From: Olsenella intestinalis | GTDB taxonomy: Bacteria > Actinomycetota > Coriobacteriia > Coriobacteriales > Atopobiaceae | Direction: 5' to 3' | NCBI RefSeq assembly: GCF_023276655.1 | Contig: NZ_JALGRK010000001.1 | Coordinates: 639,501 to 703,500, forward strand | Length of the DNA: 64,000 nucleotides | Shown here: positions 22,973-31,702 of the stretch, piece by piece | Position numbering within the stretch: position 1 is the stretch's first letter | Layout of the letters: each line of letters starts with the position of its first letter | The notes under the pieces: model-generated | What the model was told of the DNA's origin: nothing | The model's input: the letters and a program-made list of their open reading frames with translations, nothing else | Database searches by the model: none | Translations under genes and position numbers: made by a program

Positions 22973-23347
22973 TTGCCTACTATCAACCAGCTTGTTCGTC
23001 AGGGCCGCGTTTCCCACAAGGCCAAGTCGAAGAACGCCGCACTCCAGCACAACCCCCAGAAGCGCGGCGTATGCACCCGCGTCTTCACCACGACGCCGAA
23101 GAAGCCGAACTCGGCTCTCCGTAAGGTCGCCCGTGTGCGTCTCGTCAACGGCATCGAGGTCACCGCGTACATCCCCGGCGAGGGCCACAACCTCCAGGAG
23201 CACTCGATCGTCCTGGTCCGTGGCGGCCGTGTCCGCGACCTCCCTGGTGTGCGTTACAAGATCGTCCGCGGCGCCTACGACTGCGCAGCAGTTCAGGACC
23301 GCAAGCAGGGTCGCTCCCGCTACGGCGCCAAGCGCCCCAAGGAGTAA
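22973..23347 (+). CDS. rpsL: 30S ribosomal protein S12
   Basis: This 124-residue protein of the decoding centre starts with TTG at 22973, seven bases after AAGGAGA; no ATG or GTG fits. [30 protein letters not shown] and [12 protein letters not shown] are the S12 signatures. The streptomycin-contact lysine K43 is kept. The second contact position, K88 in Mycobacterium numbering, is arginine here (GGRVRDLPG), a change that gives streptomycin resistance in other bacteria. First gene of rpsL-rpsG-fusA-rpsJ. Confidence 0.98.
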   Translation: MPTINQLVRQGRVSHKAKSKNAALQHNPQKRGVCTRVFTTTPKKPNSALRKVARVRLVNGIEVTAYIPGEGHNLQEHSIVLVRGGRVRDLPGVRYKIVRGAYDCAAVQDRKQGRSRYGAKRPKE

Positions 23348-23392
23348 GCCCCACCGTTCCGAAACTAGCTACGAGTTCTTAGGAGATATAAC

Positions 23393-23863
23393 ATGCCGCG
23401 TCGTGCAGCAGCAGTCCGTCGTGAGGTCATGCCGGACGCCGTTTACAACAACCGCCTCGTGACCCAGCTCATCAACAAGGTCCTCCTCGACGGCAAGAAG
23501 TCCGTCGCCGAGCGCATCGTCTACGGTGCCTTCGACATCGTCAAGGAGAAGACCGACGGCGATCCCCTGGCCACCTTCAAGAAGGCCATGGACAACGTCC
23601 GTCCGACCCTCGAGGTCAAGCCCAAGCGTGTCGGTGGCGCCACCTACCAGGTGCCCATGGAGGTCAACTCCCGTCGCGCCACCACCCTCGCCATCCGTTG
23701 GATCGTGAACTTCAGCCGTGCCCGCAAGGAGAAGACCATGGCCGAGCGTCTCGCCAACGAGATCATGGACGCCGCCAACGGCGTTGGTGCTTCCGTGAAG
23801 CGTCGCGAGGACCTCTTCAAGATGGCAGAGGCCAACCGCGCCTTCTCTCACTACCGTTTCTAA
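23393..23863 (+). CDS. rpsG: 30S ribosomal protein S7
   Basis: This 156-residue protein is a primary 16S rRNA binder that nucleates the 30S head. [41 protein letters not shown] is the classical N-terminus, and [12 protein letters not shown] and [38 protein letters not shown] complete the protein. TTAGGAGA precedes the ATG. In many bacteria S7 represses translation of its own operon; the 45-bp rpsL-rpsG gap shows no clear regulatory structure. Standard length and position. Confidence 0.98.
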   Translation: MPRRAAAVRREVMPDAVYNNRLVTQLINKVLLDGKKSVAERIVYGAFDIVKEKTDGDPLATFKKAMDNVRPTLEVKPKRVGGATYQVPMEVNSRRATTLAIRWIVNFSRARKEKTMAERLANEIMDAANGVGASVKRREDLFKMAEANRAFSHYRF

Positions 23864-23887
23864 GAGGACTGCGAGGAGAAGAGACCA

Positions 23888-25984
23888 ATGGCTAAAGTTA
23901 AGTACAAGCTCGAGGACCTCCGTAACATCGGCATCATGGCTCACATCGATGCCGGTAAGACGACCACTACCGAGCGCATCCTCTACTACACCGGCAAGAC
24001 CCACAAGATCGGTGAGGTCCACGATGGCGCTGCCACCATGGACTGGATGGTTCAGGAGCAGGAGCGCGGCGTTACCATCACGTCCGCCGCTACCACGTGC
24101 TTCTGGAAGGACCACGTCATCCAGATCATCGACACCCCGGGTCACGTCGACTTCACCGCTGAGGTCGAGCGTTGCCTCCGCGTTCTCGACGGCGCCGTCG
24201 CCGTCTTCGACGCCGTCGCCGGCGTCCAGCCGCAGTCCGAGACCGTCTGGCGTCAGGCTGCCAACTACGGCGTTCCCCGCATCGCCTTCATCAACAAGTT
24301 CGACCGCGTTGGCGCTGACTTCTTCCACGCCATCGACACGATGAAGGATCGTCTGGGCGCCAACGCCATCGCCGCCCAGATCCCGATGGGCGCCGAGGCC
24401 AACTTCTGGGGCCTCATCGACCTCGTCACCATGGAGGCGTGGGACTTCAAGGAGGACGACAAGGGCATGATCTTCCCCGAGAAGATGGATGCCATCCCCG
24501 ACGAGTTCGCCGGCCTTGCCGCCGAGAAGCGCGAGGAGCTGCTTGACGCTGCCGCCAACTTCTCCGACGAGCTCATGGAGGCCGTCCTCATGGAGGAGGA
24601 GATCTCCGTCGACATGCTCAAGGCCGCCATCCGCAAGGGCGTCCTCGCTGGCGAGATGAACCCCGTCTTCGTGGGCTCCGCCTACAAGAACAAGGGCATC
24701 CAGGAGCTCCTCGACGCGGTCATCGACTACCTGCCGAGCCCGCTCGACGTCGCCGAGATCGACGGCAAGAACCTCAAGGGCGAGGACGAGGTCCGTCACG
24801 CCGACCCCAAGGAGCCCTTCTCCGCTCTCGCCTTCAAGATCATGACCGACCCCTTCGTCGGCAAGCTCACCTACATCCGCGTCTACTCCGGCCAGGCCGA
24901 GTCCGGTAGCTACGTCTACAACTCGGTCAAGGATCACCGTGAGCGCCTCGGCCGCATCCTCGAGATGAACGCCAACGACCGTGTCGACCGTGAGGCCTGC
25001 TCCGCCGGCGACATCGTCGCCTGCGTCGGCCTCAAGAACACGCAGACCGGCGACACCCTCTGCGACGAGAAGAAGGCCATCGTCCTCGAGTCCATCGACT
25101 TCGCTGACCCCGTCATCGACGTCGCCGTCGAGCCCAAGACCAAGGCCGAGCAGGACAAGATGTCCGTTGGCCTCGCCAAGCTCGCCGAGGAGGACCCGAC
25201 CTTCCAGGTCCACACTGACCACGAGACCGGCCAGACCATCATCGCCGGCATGGGTGAGCTCCACCTCGAGATCATCGTCGACCGTCTCCGTCGCGAGTTC
25301 CACGTCGACTGCAACGTGGGCAAGCCGCAGGTTGCCTACCGCGAGACTGCCGGCCACGCCGTCAGCCACGTCCAGGGCAAGTTCGTCCGCCAGTCCGGCG
25401 GCCGCGGCCAGTACGGCGACGCCGTCATCGACGTCGAGCCGATGGAGGCCGGCTTTGGCTACGAGTTCGTCGACGCCACCGTCGGCGGCTGCATCCCCAA
25501 GGAGTACATCCCCTCTGTCGACAAGGGCATCAAGGAGGCCCTCGAGACCGGCGTCATCGCGGGCTACCCCGTCCAGGACGTCAAGGTCACGCTCGTCGAC
25601 GGCTCCTACCACGAGGTCGACTCCTCCGAGGCCGCCTTCAAGATTGCCGGCTCCATGGCCATCAAGGAGGCCCTGAAGCAGTCCGACCCCGTCCTCCTCG
25701 AGCCGATCGAGCTCGTCGAGGTCGAGACCCCCGAGCAGTACATGGGCGACGTCATGGGCAACCTCTCTGGTCGCCGCGGCAAGATCGAGGGCATGGAGGA
25801 CCGCTCCAACACCAAGGTCATCCGCGCCAAGGTGCCCCTGGGCGAGATGTTCGGCTATGCTACCGACCTTCGCTCCCAGACGCAGGGCCGCGCATCCTAC
25901 ACGATGCAGTTCGACTCCTACGAGCCCGTCCCCAAGAACATCAAGGACGAGATCGTCAGCAAGAACGGCGGCTCCGCCTCGTAA
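23888..25984 (+). CDS. fusA: Translation elongation factor G
   Basis: This 698-residue GTPase drives tRNA-mRNA translocation and, with RRF, ribosome recycling. The G1 motif [15 protein letters not shown] is near residue 18. The switch [11 protein letters not shown] and the G4 motif NKFDRVGAD are intact. Domains II-V follow in the usual order, with domain IV ([18 protein letters not shown] and the tip) and domain V complete. GAGGAGAAGAG lies upstream of the ATG. It is followed by rpsJ with no tuf gene between, unlike the common fusA-tuf-rpsJ order. No second fusA-like gene is seen. Confidence 0.98.
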   Translation: MAKVKYKLEDLRNIGIMAHIDAGKTTTTERILYYTGKTHKIGEVHDGAATMDWMVQEQERGVTITSAATTCFWKDHVIQIIDTPGHVDFTAEVERCLRVLDGAVAVFDAVAGVQPQSETVWRQAANYGVPRIAFINKFDRVGADFFHAIDTMKDRLGANAIAAQIPMGAEANFWGLIDLVTMEAWDFKEDDKGMIFPEKMDAIPDEFAGLAAEKREELLDAAANFSDELMEAVLMEEEISVDMLKAAIRKGVLAGEMNPVFVGSAYKNKGIQELLDAVIDYLPSPLDVAEIDGKNLKGEDEVRHADPKEPFSALAFKIMTDPFVGKLTYIRVYSGQAESGSYVYNSVKDHRERLGRILEMNANDRVDREACSAGDIVACVGLKNTQTGDTLCDEKKAIVLESIDFADPVIDVAVEPKTKAEQDKMSVGLAKLAEEDPTFQVHTDHETGQTIIAGMGELHLEIIVDRLRREFHVDCNVGKPQVAYRETAGHAVSHVQGKFVRQSGGRGQYGDAVIDVEPMEAGFGYEFVDATVGGCIPKEYIPSVDKGIKEALETGVIAGYPVQDVKVTLVDGSYHEVDSSEAAFKIAGSMAIKEALKQSDPVLLEPIELVEVETPEQYMGDVMGNLSGRRGKIEGMEDRSNTKVIRAKVPLGEMFGYATDLRSQTQGRASYTMQFDSYEPVPKNIKDEIVSKNGGSAS

Positions 25985-26031
25985 GTTAAGTAGCCAACGG
26001 TAGCATCGCTGCCATTTTGGAGGTATTGAAA

Positions 26032-26340
26032 GTGTCAAGCCAGAAGATCAGGATCCGCCTCAAGGGCTACGATCACGAGGTCGTCGACCAGTCCGCGAAG
26101 CAGATCGTCGAGACCGCTCAGCAGAACGGTGCCCGCGTCTCCGGCCCCATCCCCCTGCCCACCGAGCGCAACCTGTACACGGTCATCCGCTCGCCGCACA
26201 AGGACAAGGACAGCCGTGACCAGTTCGAGATGCGCACCCACAAGCGCCTCATCGACATCCTCGACCCCAACTCCACCACCGTCGACTCGCTCATGCGCCT
26301 CGACCTTCCCGCCGGCGTCGACATCGAGATCAAGCTCTAA
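26032..26340 (+). CDS. rpsJ: 30S ribosomal protein S10
   Basis: This 102-residue protein (NusE) also joins antitermination complexes. [34 protein letters not shown] and the loop [21 protein letters not shown] are conserved. I chose GTG 26032, eight bases after GGAGG; earlier in-frame TTG codons are too close to that site, and 102 residues is the normal length. It ends the str operon here and is followed by a terminator at 26397, so it is separated by about 7.9 kb from its usual downstream partner rplC. Confidence 0.96.
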   Translation: MSSQKIRIRLKGYDHEVVDQSAKQIVETAQQNGARVSGPIPLPTERNLYTVIRSPHKDKDSRDQFEMRTHKRLIDILDPNSTTVDSLMRLDLPAGVDIEIKL

Positions 26341-26396
26341 GTCGACTCCAGCAACCGGAGCCCGGCCGTAATGGCCGGTCGACCGAGGAGAGTTTC

Positions 26397-26437
26397 AAGA
26401 AGCCGCAGGCCCCATGGTCTGCGGCTTCTTTTCTTTT
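26397..26437 (+). terminator. Intrinsic terminator after rpsJ
   Basis: A perfect 12-bp stem (AAGAAGCCGCAG / CTGCGGCTTCTT) with a 10-base loop runs into TTCTTTT. A second small GC hairpin (CCGGCC/GGCCGG) precedes it at about 26362-26378. Confidence 0.93.
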
Positions 26438-26564
26438 GCCATACGCGCCCGATGCCGACGCTGGACGCGTGGCCCATCTGGGGCTCGCGGCCCGGCGTGA
26501 CCCCGCCGCACCTCGGCCGCGCCGACGACCAGTGTTTCGCGTCTGTAAGAAACTCCGCCAGACT

Positions 26565-26593
26565 TTGCCTACGCCCAGCTTGGATGGTATAAA
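26565..26593 (+). promoter_or_regulatory. Promoter of the isomerase/AMP-ligase fusion gene
   Basis: A -35-like TTGCCT (26565-26570), a 17-bp spacer and a -10 box TATAAA (26588-26593) with an extended TGG just before it. The start codon follows about 50 bp later. Confidence 0.75.
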
Positions 26594-26646
26594 TGCGCAC
26601 AAGCGATATGCCTCGCGACGCCGCGAGTGACCATAGGAGAAGTGCC

Positions 26647-29238
26647 ATGAAGCTCTCGTTCTCGACCATCGGCTGTCCCTCGTACGCCTGGACCGACATC
26701 TACCCCATGGCAAAGGACCTCGGGTTTGACGGCATCGAGATCCGCAGCGTCGCGGGCAACTCGTTCGCGCCCACGGCCCAGCCGTTCCTGCCGCGCCTGC
26801 GCGCCCGCACGCGCGCGCAGCTCGAGCGCATGGGCGTCGAGATCTCCTGCCTCTCCACCAACTACGAGCTCAAGAGCGAGGAGGGCCGCCTCGAGGCCGC
26901 CGACGGCGTCATGGCCTACCTCGAGCTCGCCAGCGAGCTGGGCTGCCCCTTCGTCCGCGTCTTCCTCTCGCGCGACTTCCGTCCCACCGGCGACGTCGAC
27001 GACACCCAGGTCGTCGACGCCCTCAAGAACCTCGCCGGCTTCGCCTCCGTCTACGACGTGACGATCCTGGTCGAGACCGAGGCCGACTACGCCGACACGG
27101 CTCGTCTCGCCCGCGTCCTCGACGCGGTCGACTCGCCCAACGTGGGTGCCCTCTGGGACCTCCAGCACCCCTGGCGCCTCTTCGGCGAAGAGCCCGAGAC
27201 CACGCTCGCGAACCTCGGGCACCACCTGCGCTACTGCCACGTCAAGGATTCCGTCGAGGTCGACGGCCGCGTCCAGTACCGCATGATGGGCGAGGGCGAC
27301 ATGCCGCTCACGAGCATGCTCGACGCGCTGCGCGACTCCGGCTTCGACGGCTACGTCGCCTTCGAGTGGATCCGCAGCGGCGTCGCCGACACCGCCATCG
27401 GCGAGCCGGGCATCGTCTTCCCGCAGTTCATTAACTACATGCGCGACTATCTCGCGGGTGGCGTGGCCGAGAAGAGCGAGCAGCCTCGCGCCGAGGACCA
27501 CCCCGTGGAGAGCGAGCCTACCGAGCTCACCGGCGAGCTCCAGCAGTCGCTGCGTGGCGACGGCACCTACCCCTGGCCCAAGGAGCACCTCATCGACTTC
27601 ACCTTCCCGCAGGTGCTCGACCACGTCTGCGAGGTCTATCCCGACCGCTACGCCTTCCGCTTCACCGAGTGCGACTACGCCCGCACCTACCCGGAGTTCC
27701 GCGACGACGTGAACGAGGTCGCCCGCTCGCTCGTCGCCCTCGGCGTCATGCCCGGCGACAAGGTCGCCATCTGGGCCACCAACGTGCCGGCCTGGTACCT
27801 CACGTTCTGGGCGACGGTCAAGATCGGCGCCGTGCTCGTCACGGTCAACACCGGCTACAAGATCCACGAGCTCGAGTACCTGCTGCGCCAGAGCGACACC
27901 CACACGCTCGTCATGATCGACGAGTACAAGGGCACCAGCTACCTCGACATCGTCGACGAGCTCGTGCCCGAGATGGCCGACGCCAGGCCGGGGGAGTGGC
28001 ACAGCCCCAAGCTTCCGTTCCTGCGAAACGTCGTCACCATCGACGGCCCGCATGACGGCTGCGTCTCCTGGGACGAGATGCTCGCCCTCTCCGGACGCGT
28101 CAAGCAGGCCGAGGTCGACCGCCGTTGCGCCGCCATCCGCAAGGACGACGTCTGCAACATGCAGTACACTTCCGGCACCACCGGCTTCCCCAAGGGCGTC
28201 ATGCTCACGCACTACAACGTCGTCAACAACGGCAAGGCCATCGGCGACTGCATGGACCTCTCCACCGCCGACCGCATGATGATCCAGGTCCCCATGTTCC
28301 ACTGCTTCGGCATGGTGCTCGCCATGACCGCCTCCATGACCCACGGCGTGACCATGAGCCCCATCTCGGCCTTCTCGCCGCGCAAGGGCCTCGCCTGCAT
28401 CAACAAGGAGAAGATCACCTGCTTCCACGGCGTGCCCACCATGTTCATCGCCATGATGAACGTCCCCGAGTTCGAGACCTGCGACTTCAGCCACATGCGC
28501 ACCGGCATCATGGCGGGCAGCCCCTGCCCGATCGAGAAGATGCGCGAGGTCATCGACCGCATGCACATGAGCGAGATCTGCATCACCTACGGCCAGACCG
28601 AGGCGTCGCCGGCAACCACCATGAGCAAGACCACCGACACGATCGAGCAGCGCGTGACCACGGTCGGCCTTCCCATCTTCGGCGTCGAGACCAAGATCAT
28701 CGACCCCGAGACCGGCGAGGAGCTCGGCGACAACGAGCCCGGCGAGTTCTGCAGCCGCGGCTACAACACGATGAAGGGCTACTACAAGATGCCCGAGGCC
28801 ACGGCCGCCGCCATCGACGAGGACGGCTGGCTCCACTCCGGCGACATCCTCCTGCGCCAGAGCGACGGCTACTACCGCGTGACCGGCCGCCTCAAGGACA
28901 TGATCATCCGCGGCGGCGAGAACGTGTACCCCAAGGAGATCGAGGACTTCCTCTACACCTTCCCCAAGACCAAGGACGTCCAGGTCATCGGCGTCCCCGA
29001 CAAGGTCTACGGCGAGGCCGTCTGCGCCGAGATCATCCTGCGCGAGGGCGAGACCGCCACGGTCGACGAGGTCCTCGACTTCTGCCGCGCGCGCGTCGCG
29101 AAGGAGAAGGTCCCCCAGTACGTGGTCTTCGTCGACGGCTACCCCATGAACGAGGCCGGCAAGATCCAGAAGTACAAGATGCGCGACCAGGCCATCGAGC
29201 TCTTGGGCCTCGGCGACGCGATCGTCGAGACAGCCTAG
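26647..29238 (+). CDS. Fusion of a sugar-phosphate isomerase/epimerase-type TIM barrel with an acyl-CoA synthetase
   Basis: This 863-residue protein has two enzyme halves. Residues 1-270 form an AP-endonuclease-2-type TIM barrel, as in xylose-isomerase-like isomerases/epimerases: STIGCPSYAWTDIYPMAKDL, LGFDGIEIRS, VETEADYADT, LWDLQHPWRLFGE, CHVKDS, FDGYVAFEW. A polar linker follows at about 271-315. Residues 316-863 form an AMP-forming acyl-CoA ligase with YTSGTTGFPKGV at 507-518, YGQTEASPAT, GWLHSGDILLRQSDGYYRVTGR and the catalytic lysine in EAGKIQKYK. ATG 26647 has AGGAGAAG upstream. The coding sequence of the linker contains a copy of the dispersed intergenic motif (27466-27482), as if two neighbouring genes had fused. 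Substrates are unknown. Confidence 0.85.
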   Translation: MKLSFSTIGCPSYAWTDIYPMAKDLGFDGIEIRSVAGNSFAPTAQPFLPRLRARTRAQLERMGVEISCLSTNYELKSEEGRLEAADGVMAYLELASELGCPFVRVFLSRDFRPTGDVDDTQVVDALKNLAGFASVYDVTILVETEADYADTARLARVLDAVDSPNVGALWDLQHPWRLFGEEPETTLANLGHHLRYCHVKDSVEVDGRVQYRMMGEGDMPLTSMLDALRDSGFDGYVAFEWIRSGVADTAIGEPGIVFPQFINYMRDYLAGGVAEKSEQPRAEDHPVESEPTELTGELQQSLRGDGTYPWPKEHLIDFTFPQVLDHVCEVYPDRYAFRFTECDYARTYPEFRDDVNEVARSLVALGVMPGDKVAIWATNVPAWYLTFWATVKIGAVLVTVNTGYKIHELEYLLRQSDTHTLVMIDEYKGTSYLDIVDELVPEMADARPGEWHSPKLPFLRNVVTIDGPHDGCVSWDEMLALSGRVKQAEVDRRCAAIRKDDVCNMQYTSGTTGFPKGVMLTHYNVVNNGKAIGDCMDLSTADRMMIQVPMFHCFGMVLAMTASMTHGVTMSPISAFSPRKGLACINKEKITCFHGVPTMFIAMMNVPEFETCDFSHMRTGIMAGSPCPIEKMREVIDRMHMSEICITYGQTEASPATTMSKTTDTIEQRVTTVGLPIFGVETKIIDPETGEELGDNEPGEFCSRGYNTMKGYYKMPEATAAAIDEDGWLHSGDILLRQSDGYYRVTGRLKDMIIRGGENVYPKEIEDFLYTFPKTKDVQVIGVPDKVYGEAVCAEIILREGETATVDEVLDFCRARVAKEKVPQYVVFVDGYPMNEAGKIQKYKMRDQAIELLGLGDAIVETA
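27466..27482 (+). repeat. Dispersed motif copy inside the fusion-protein linker
   Basis: GCCGAGAAGAGCGAGCA, 14 of 17 consensus positions, encodes AEKSEQ in the linker between the isomerase and ligase domains. Confidence 0.65.
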
Positions 29239-29246
29239 CCCAAGCT

Positions 29247-29305
29247 GCCGAGAAGAGCGTGCCGTCCCGGTCGGGGCCCTATGCCGTGGCCTCGCTCTTT
29301 TCGGC
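29247..29305. repeat. Inverted pair of the dispersed motif between convergent genes
   Basis: A perfect plus-strand copy (GCCGAGAAGAGCGTGCC, 29247-29263) faces a minus-strand variant (GCCGAAAAGAGCGAGGC, 29289-29305). The second copy forms the last codons of the RpiR gene. The 13-bp arms can pair with one G-U wobble, giving a hairpin between the two convergent stop codons that could act as a two-way terminator. Confidence 0.7.
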
Positions 29306-30067
29306 CTGCTCGGTCGCGTCGTCCTGAGCCCGCATCGAGCGCAGCTCGAAGTAGCGCTCGAAGATCCTCTCCATCACGTAGTAGAAGCACAGGCGGCTCG
29401 TGAGGTCCATCCCGTCGTAGGCAATGTGCTTGTCCATCGCGTAGAGCGCGATGTCGGCCTGGGCCGCGAGGCGGTTCTTCGAGAGTCCCGTCAGCGTGAC
29501 GAGCGTGGCGCCGTGCGACTTGGCGATCGCCGCCGCCTCGACGGAGACCTTGGTCTCGCCGGTGACGCTCACGCAGAATACGACGTTGGGTGCCTCGGCG
29601 CGCTTGGCGGCGTGACGCATGACGTGGCGCTCGGTGTAGACGACGGAGTCCTTGCCCATGATGGTGAGCCTGCGACTCATGCCCTCGCAGGGCAGCGCCG
29701 AGAGTCCCGACGCGAAGAAGTCGACGCGCCTTGCCGCGTCGAGCGCCTCGACCACCTGGTCGACGAGGTCGTCGCTCAGCAGGTCGCTCGTCCGGATGAT
29801 CTGCTCGTCGAGGCTCGTCCGCTCCATGACGAACCCCGCCTCGCGGAGCGACAGCAGGTACGACGTCTTGAGGTCGTTGAAGCCCTTGTAGCCGAGCTTG
29901 TGCGCGAGGCGCGTGATCGTGTTCGGCGCGACGTAGAAGTGGTCGGCCACCGAGCGGGCGGTCAGGTCGCGAACGCCTTCCTTGCTCGCGATGACGTAGC
30001 GGAGGATGTCCGCGTCAAGGTCGTTGAGCCTCTCGGCGTTCTCTGACACTGCCTCGTAGAACTCCAT
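29279..30067 (-). CDS. RpiR-family transcriptional regulator (GlvR/MalR-like)
   Basis: This 262-residue regulator has an N-terminal HTH_6 domain (LRYVIASKEGVRDLTARSVA, then YVAPNTITRLAHKLGYKGFNDLK) and a C-terminal SIS sugar-phosphate-binding domain at residues about 100-235. It is divergent from a GH4 glycosidase and PTS operon, exactly as RpiR-type GlvR/MalR regulators sit by maltose PTS genes, so it probably senses a phosphorylated alpha-glucoside and controls that operon. I chose ATG 30067 behind GGAGGA; the upstream reading frame is low-complexity. The C-terminal tail (AEKSEATA) is encoded by a motif copy. Confidence 0.87.
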   Translation of the reverse strand: MEFYEAVSENAERLNDLDADILRYVIASKEGVRDLTARSVADHFYVAPNTITRLAHKLGYKGFNDLKTSYLLSLREAGFVMERTSLDEQIIRTSDLLSDDLVDQVVEALDAARRVDFFASGLSALPCEGMSRRLTIMGKDSVVYTERHVMRHAAKRAEAPNVVFCVSVTGETKVSVEAAAIAKSHGATLVTLTGLSKNRLAAQADIALYAMDKHIAYDGMDLTSRLCFYYVMERIFERYFELRSMRAQDDATEQAEKSEATA

Positions 30068-30284
30068 GGCATCCTCCGCGTCGACGGGACCGGGTCGCGC
30101 CCGGCGTGTACGAATACACCACCTCGTGTCACAACCCGAAAAGTGTATCGCCCCACCAAAACGGCTCGCAACGCCGTTCGGCAAATTGGTTCGGCGTTAC
30201 AACAATTGCGACGCCCCTCCCGCGAACCCGGGTGCGGACGGGCGCCACATGGCAGTCTCAACAATGCGAGGAAAGTGGTCTTCG
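30068..30284. promoter_or_regulatory. Divergent control region of the alpha-glucoside locus
   Basis: This 217-bp gap between the divergent RpiR and GH4 genes contains two inverted repeats that could be operators: GTGTA-N4-TACAC (30106-30119) and AACGCCG-N15-CGGCGTT (30170-30198). The second arm lies in the AT-richer part where promoters are expected. Neither matches a well-known RpiR site. I see no confident -35/-10 pair. Confidence 0.45.
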
Positions 30285-31610
30285 ATGAAGGACAAGCTCA
30301 ACATCGTAATCGTCGGCGGCGGATCCACCTGGTGCCCCGGCATCCTCAAGTCGCTCACCAAGCACCTGGACATCTTCCCGCTCGCCCGCGTCATCATGTT
30401 CGACACCGACGCCGAGCGCCAGGCGGTCATCGGCGAGTTCGGCAAGATCCTCTTCGCCGAGGAGGCCCCCGGCGTCGAGTTCGACTACACCACCGACAAG
30501 GACGTGGCCTACGACGACGTCGACTTCGTCCTGTGCCAGATCCGCACCGGCGGCTACGAGATGCGCGACAAGGACGAGAAGATCCCGCTGCACATGGGGC
30601 TCATCGGCCAGGAGACCGTCGGTGCCGGCGGCATGGCCTACGGCATCCGCTCGATGACCGACATGATCGAGATCGTGCGCGACGTTCGCGCCCGCAGCCC
30701 CAAGGCCTGGATCATCAACTACACCAACCCCGCCGCGCTCGTCGCCTACGGCCTGCAGAAGGCCTTCCCGGAGGAGGACCACATCCTCAACATCTGCGAC
30801 CAGCCGGTGAACCTGCTGCGCTCCTACGGCCGCCTGCTCGACCGCGACGCCAGCGAGTTCGAGCCCGTCTACTTCGGCCTCAACCACTTCGGTTGGTTCA
30901 CGCACCTCTACGACAAGGCCGGCAACGACCTCGTTCCCACCATCAAGGAGTTCGTCGCGAAGAACGGCTTCAAGCCCGTCGATGCCGAGCAGCGCGACCA
31001 GTCCTGGCTCGACACCTACGCCATGGTCGCCGACATGCTGCGCGACTTCCCGGACTACCTGCCCAACACGTACCTGCAGTACTACCTCTACCCCAAGTAC
31101 AAGCTGGCGCACCTCGACCCGGACTACACCCGCTCGGACGAGGTCATCAACGGGCGAGAGAAGCGCGTCTTCGAGGAGTGCCGCCGCGTCGCGAAGGCCG
31201 GCACCGCCAAGGGCTCCTCGGTCGTCCAGAACGACGCCCACGGCGACATGATCGTCGAGGTGTCCTCGGCCATCTACCGCAACACCCGCAAGACCTTCGT
31301 CGTCATGGTGAAGAACGACGGCATCATCGCCGACTTCCCCGATGACGCGATGGTCGAGGTGGCCGCGAGCGTCGGCAGCAACGGCCCCGAGCCCTACGCC
31401 GTCGGCAAGATCGGCCCCTTCTACCACGGCCTCATGGTCAACCAGTACTCCTACGAGCGCCTCGCGATCGAGGCCTACTTCGAGCACTCCTACGAGAAGG
31501 CGCTCCAGGCGCTCACGCTCAACAGGCTCGTCAACGACGCGAAGGACGCCCGCGTCGTGCTCGACAAGCTCATCGAGGCGAACAAGGGCTACTGGCCCGA
31601 GCTCGCCTAG
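30285..31610 (+). CDS. glvA: GH4 6-phospho-alpha-glucosidase (maltose-6'-phosphate glucosidase)
   Basis: This 441-residue enzyme of glycoside hydrolase family 4 hydrolyses phosphorylated alpha-glucosides made by the PTS, using NAD+ and a divalent metal. The NAD loop VIVGGGSTWCPG is at residues 8-19. The metal-binding Cys171 lies in ICDQPVN and the metal His201 in GLNHFGW; both positions and the 441 length match GlvA/MalA. In this family CDMP marks alpha-glucosidases and CNVP beta-glucosidases, and CDQP here is closer to the alpha form. ATG 30285 has GAGGAAAG upstream, slightly far. It is the first gene of glvA-EIICB-EIIA and divergent from an RpiR regulator. Confidence 0.85.
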   Translation: MKDKLNIVIVGGGSTWCPGILKSLTKHLDIFPLARVIMFDTDAERQAVIGEFGKILFAEEAPGVEFDYTTDKDVAYDDVDFVLCQIRTGGYEMRDKDEKIPLHMGLIGQETVGAGGMAYGIRSMTDMIEIVRDVRARSPKAWIINYTNPAALVAYGLQKAFPEEDHILNICDQPVNLLRSYGRLLDRDASEFEPVYFGLNHFGWFTHLYDKAGNDLVPTIKEFVAKNGFKPVDAEQRDQSWLDTYAMVADMLRDFPDYLPNTYLQYYLYPKYKLAHLDPDYTRSDEVINGREKRVFEECRRVAKAGTAKGSSVVQNDAHGDMIVEVSSAIYRNTRKTFVVMVKNDGIIADFPDDAMVEVAASVGSNGPEPYAVGKIGPFYHGLMVNQYSYERLAIEAYFEHSYEKALQALTLNRLVNDAKDARVVLDKLIEANKGYWPELA

Positions 31611-31646
31611 CTCTTCTCGCCCGGTCGGCGCTGTCGCCGGCCGGGC
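31605..31646 (+). promoter_or_regulatory. Motif copy plus intercistronic hairpin between glvA and EIICB
   Basis: A motif copy (minus strand GGCGAGAAGAGCTAGGC, 31605-31621) overlaps the glvA stop codon. It abuts a 12-bp stem (GCCCGGTCGGCG / CGCCGGCCGGGC, one wobble) with a CTGT loop at 31619-31646. There is no T tract, so the hairpin probably sets mRNA stability between the glycosidase and transporter genes rather than ending transcription. Confidence 0.65.
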
Positions 31647-31702
31647 CTAGTCCGTCCCATGCGAGGGGATATGGGAAACCGTTCACTGCGAGAGGATTCA
31701 AG

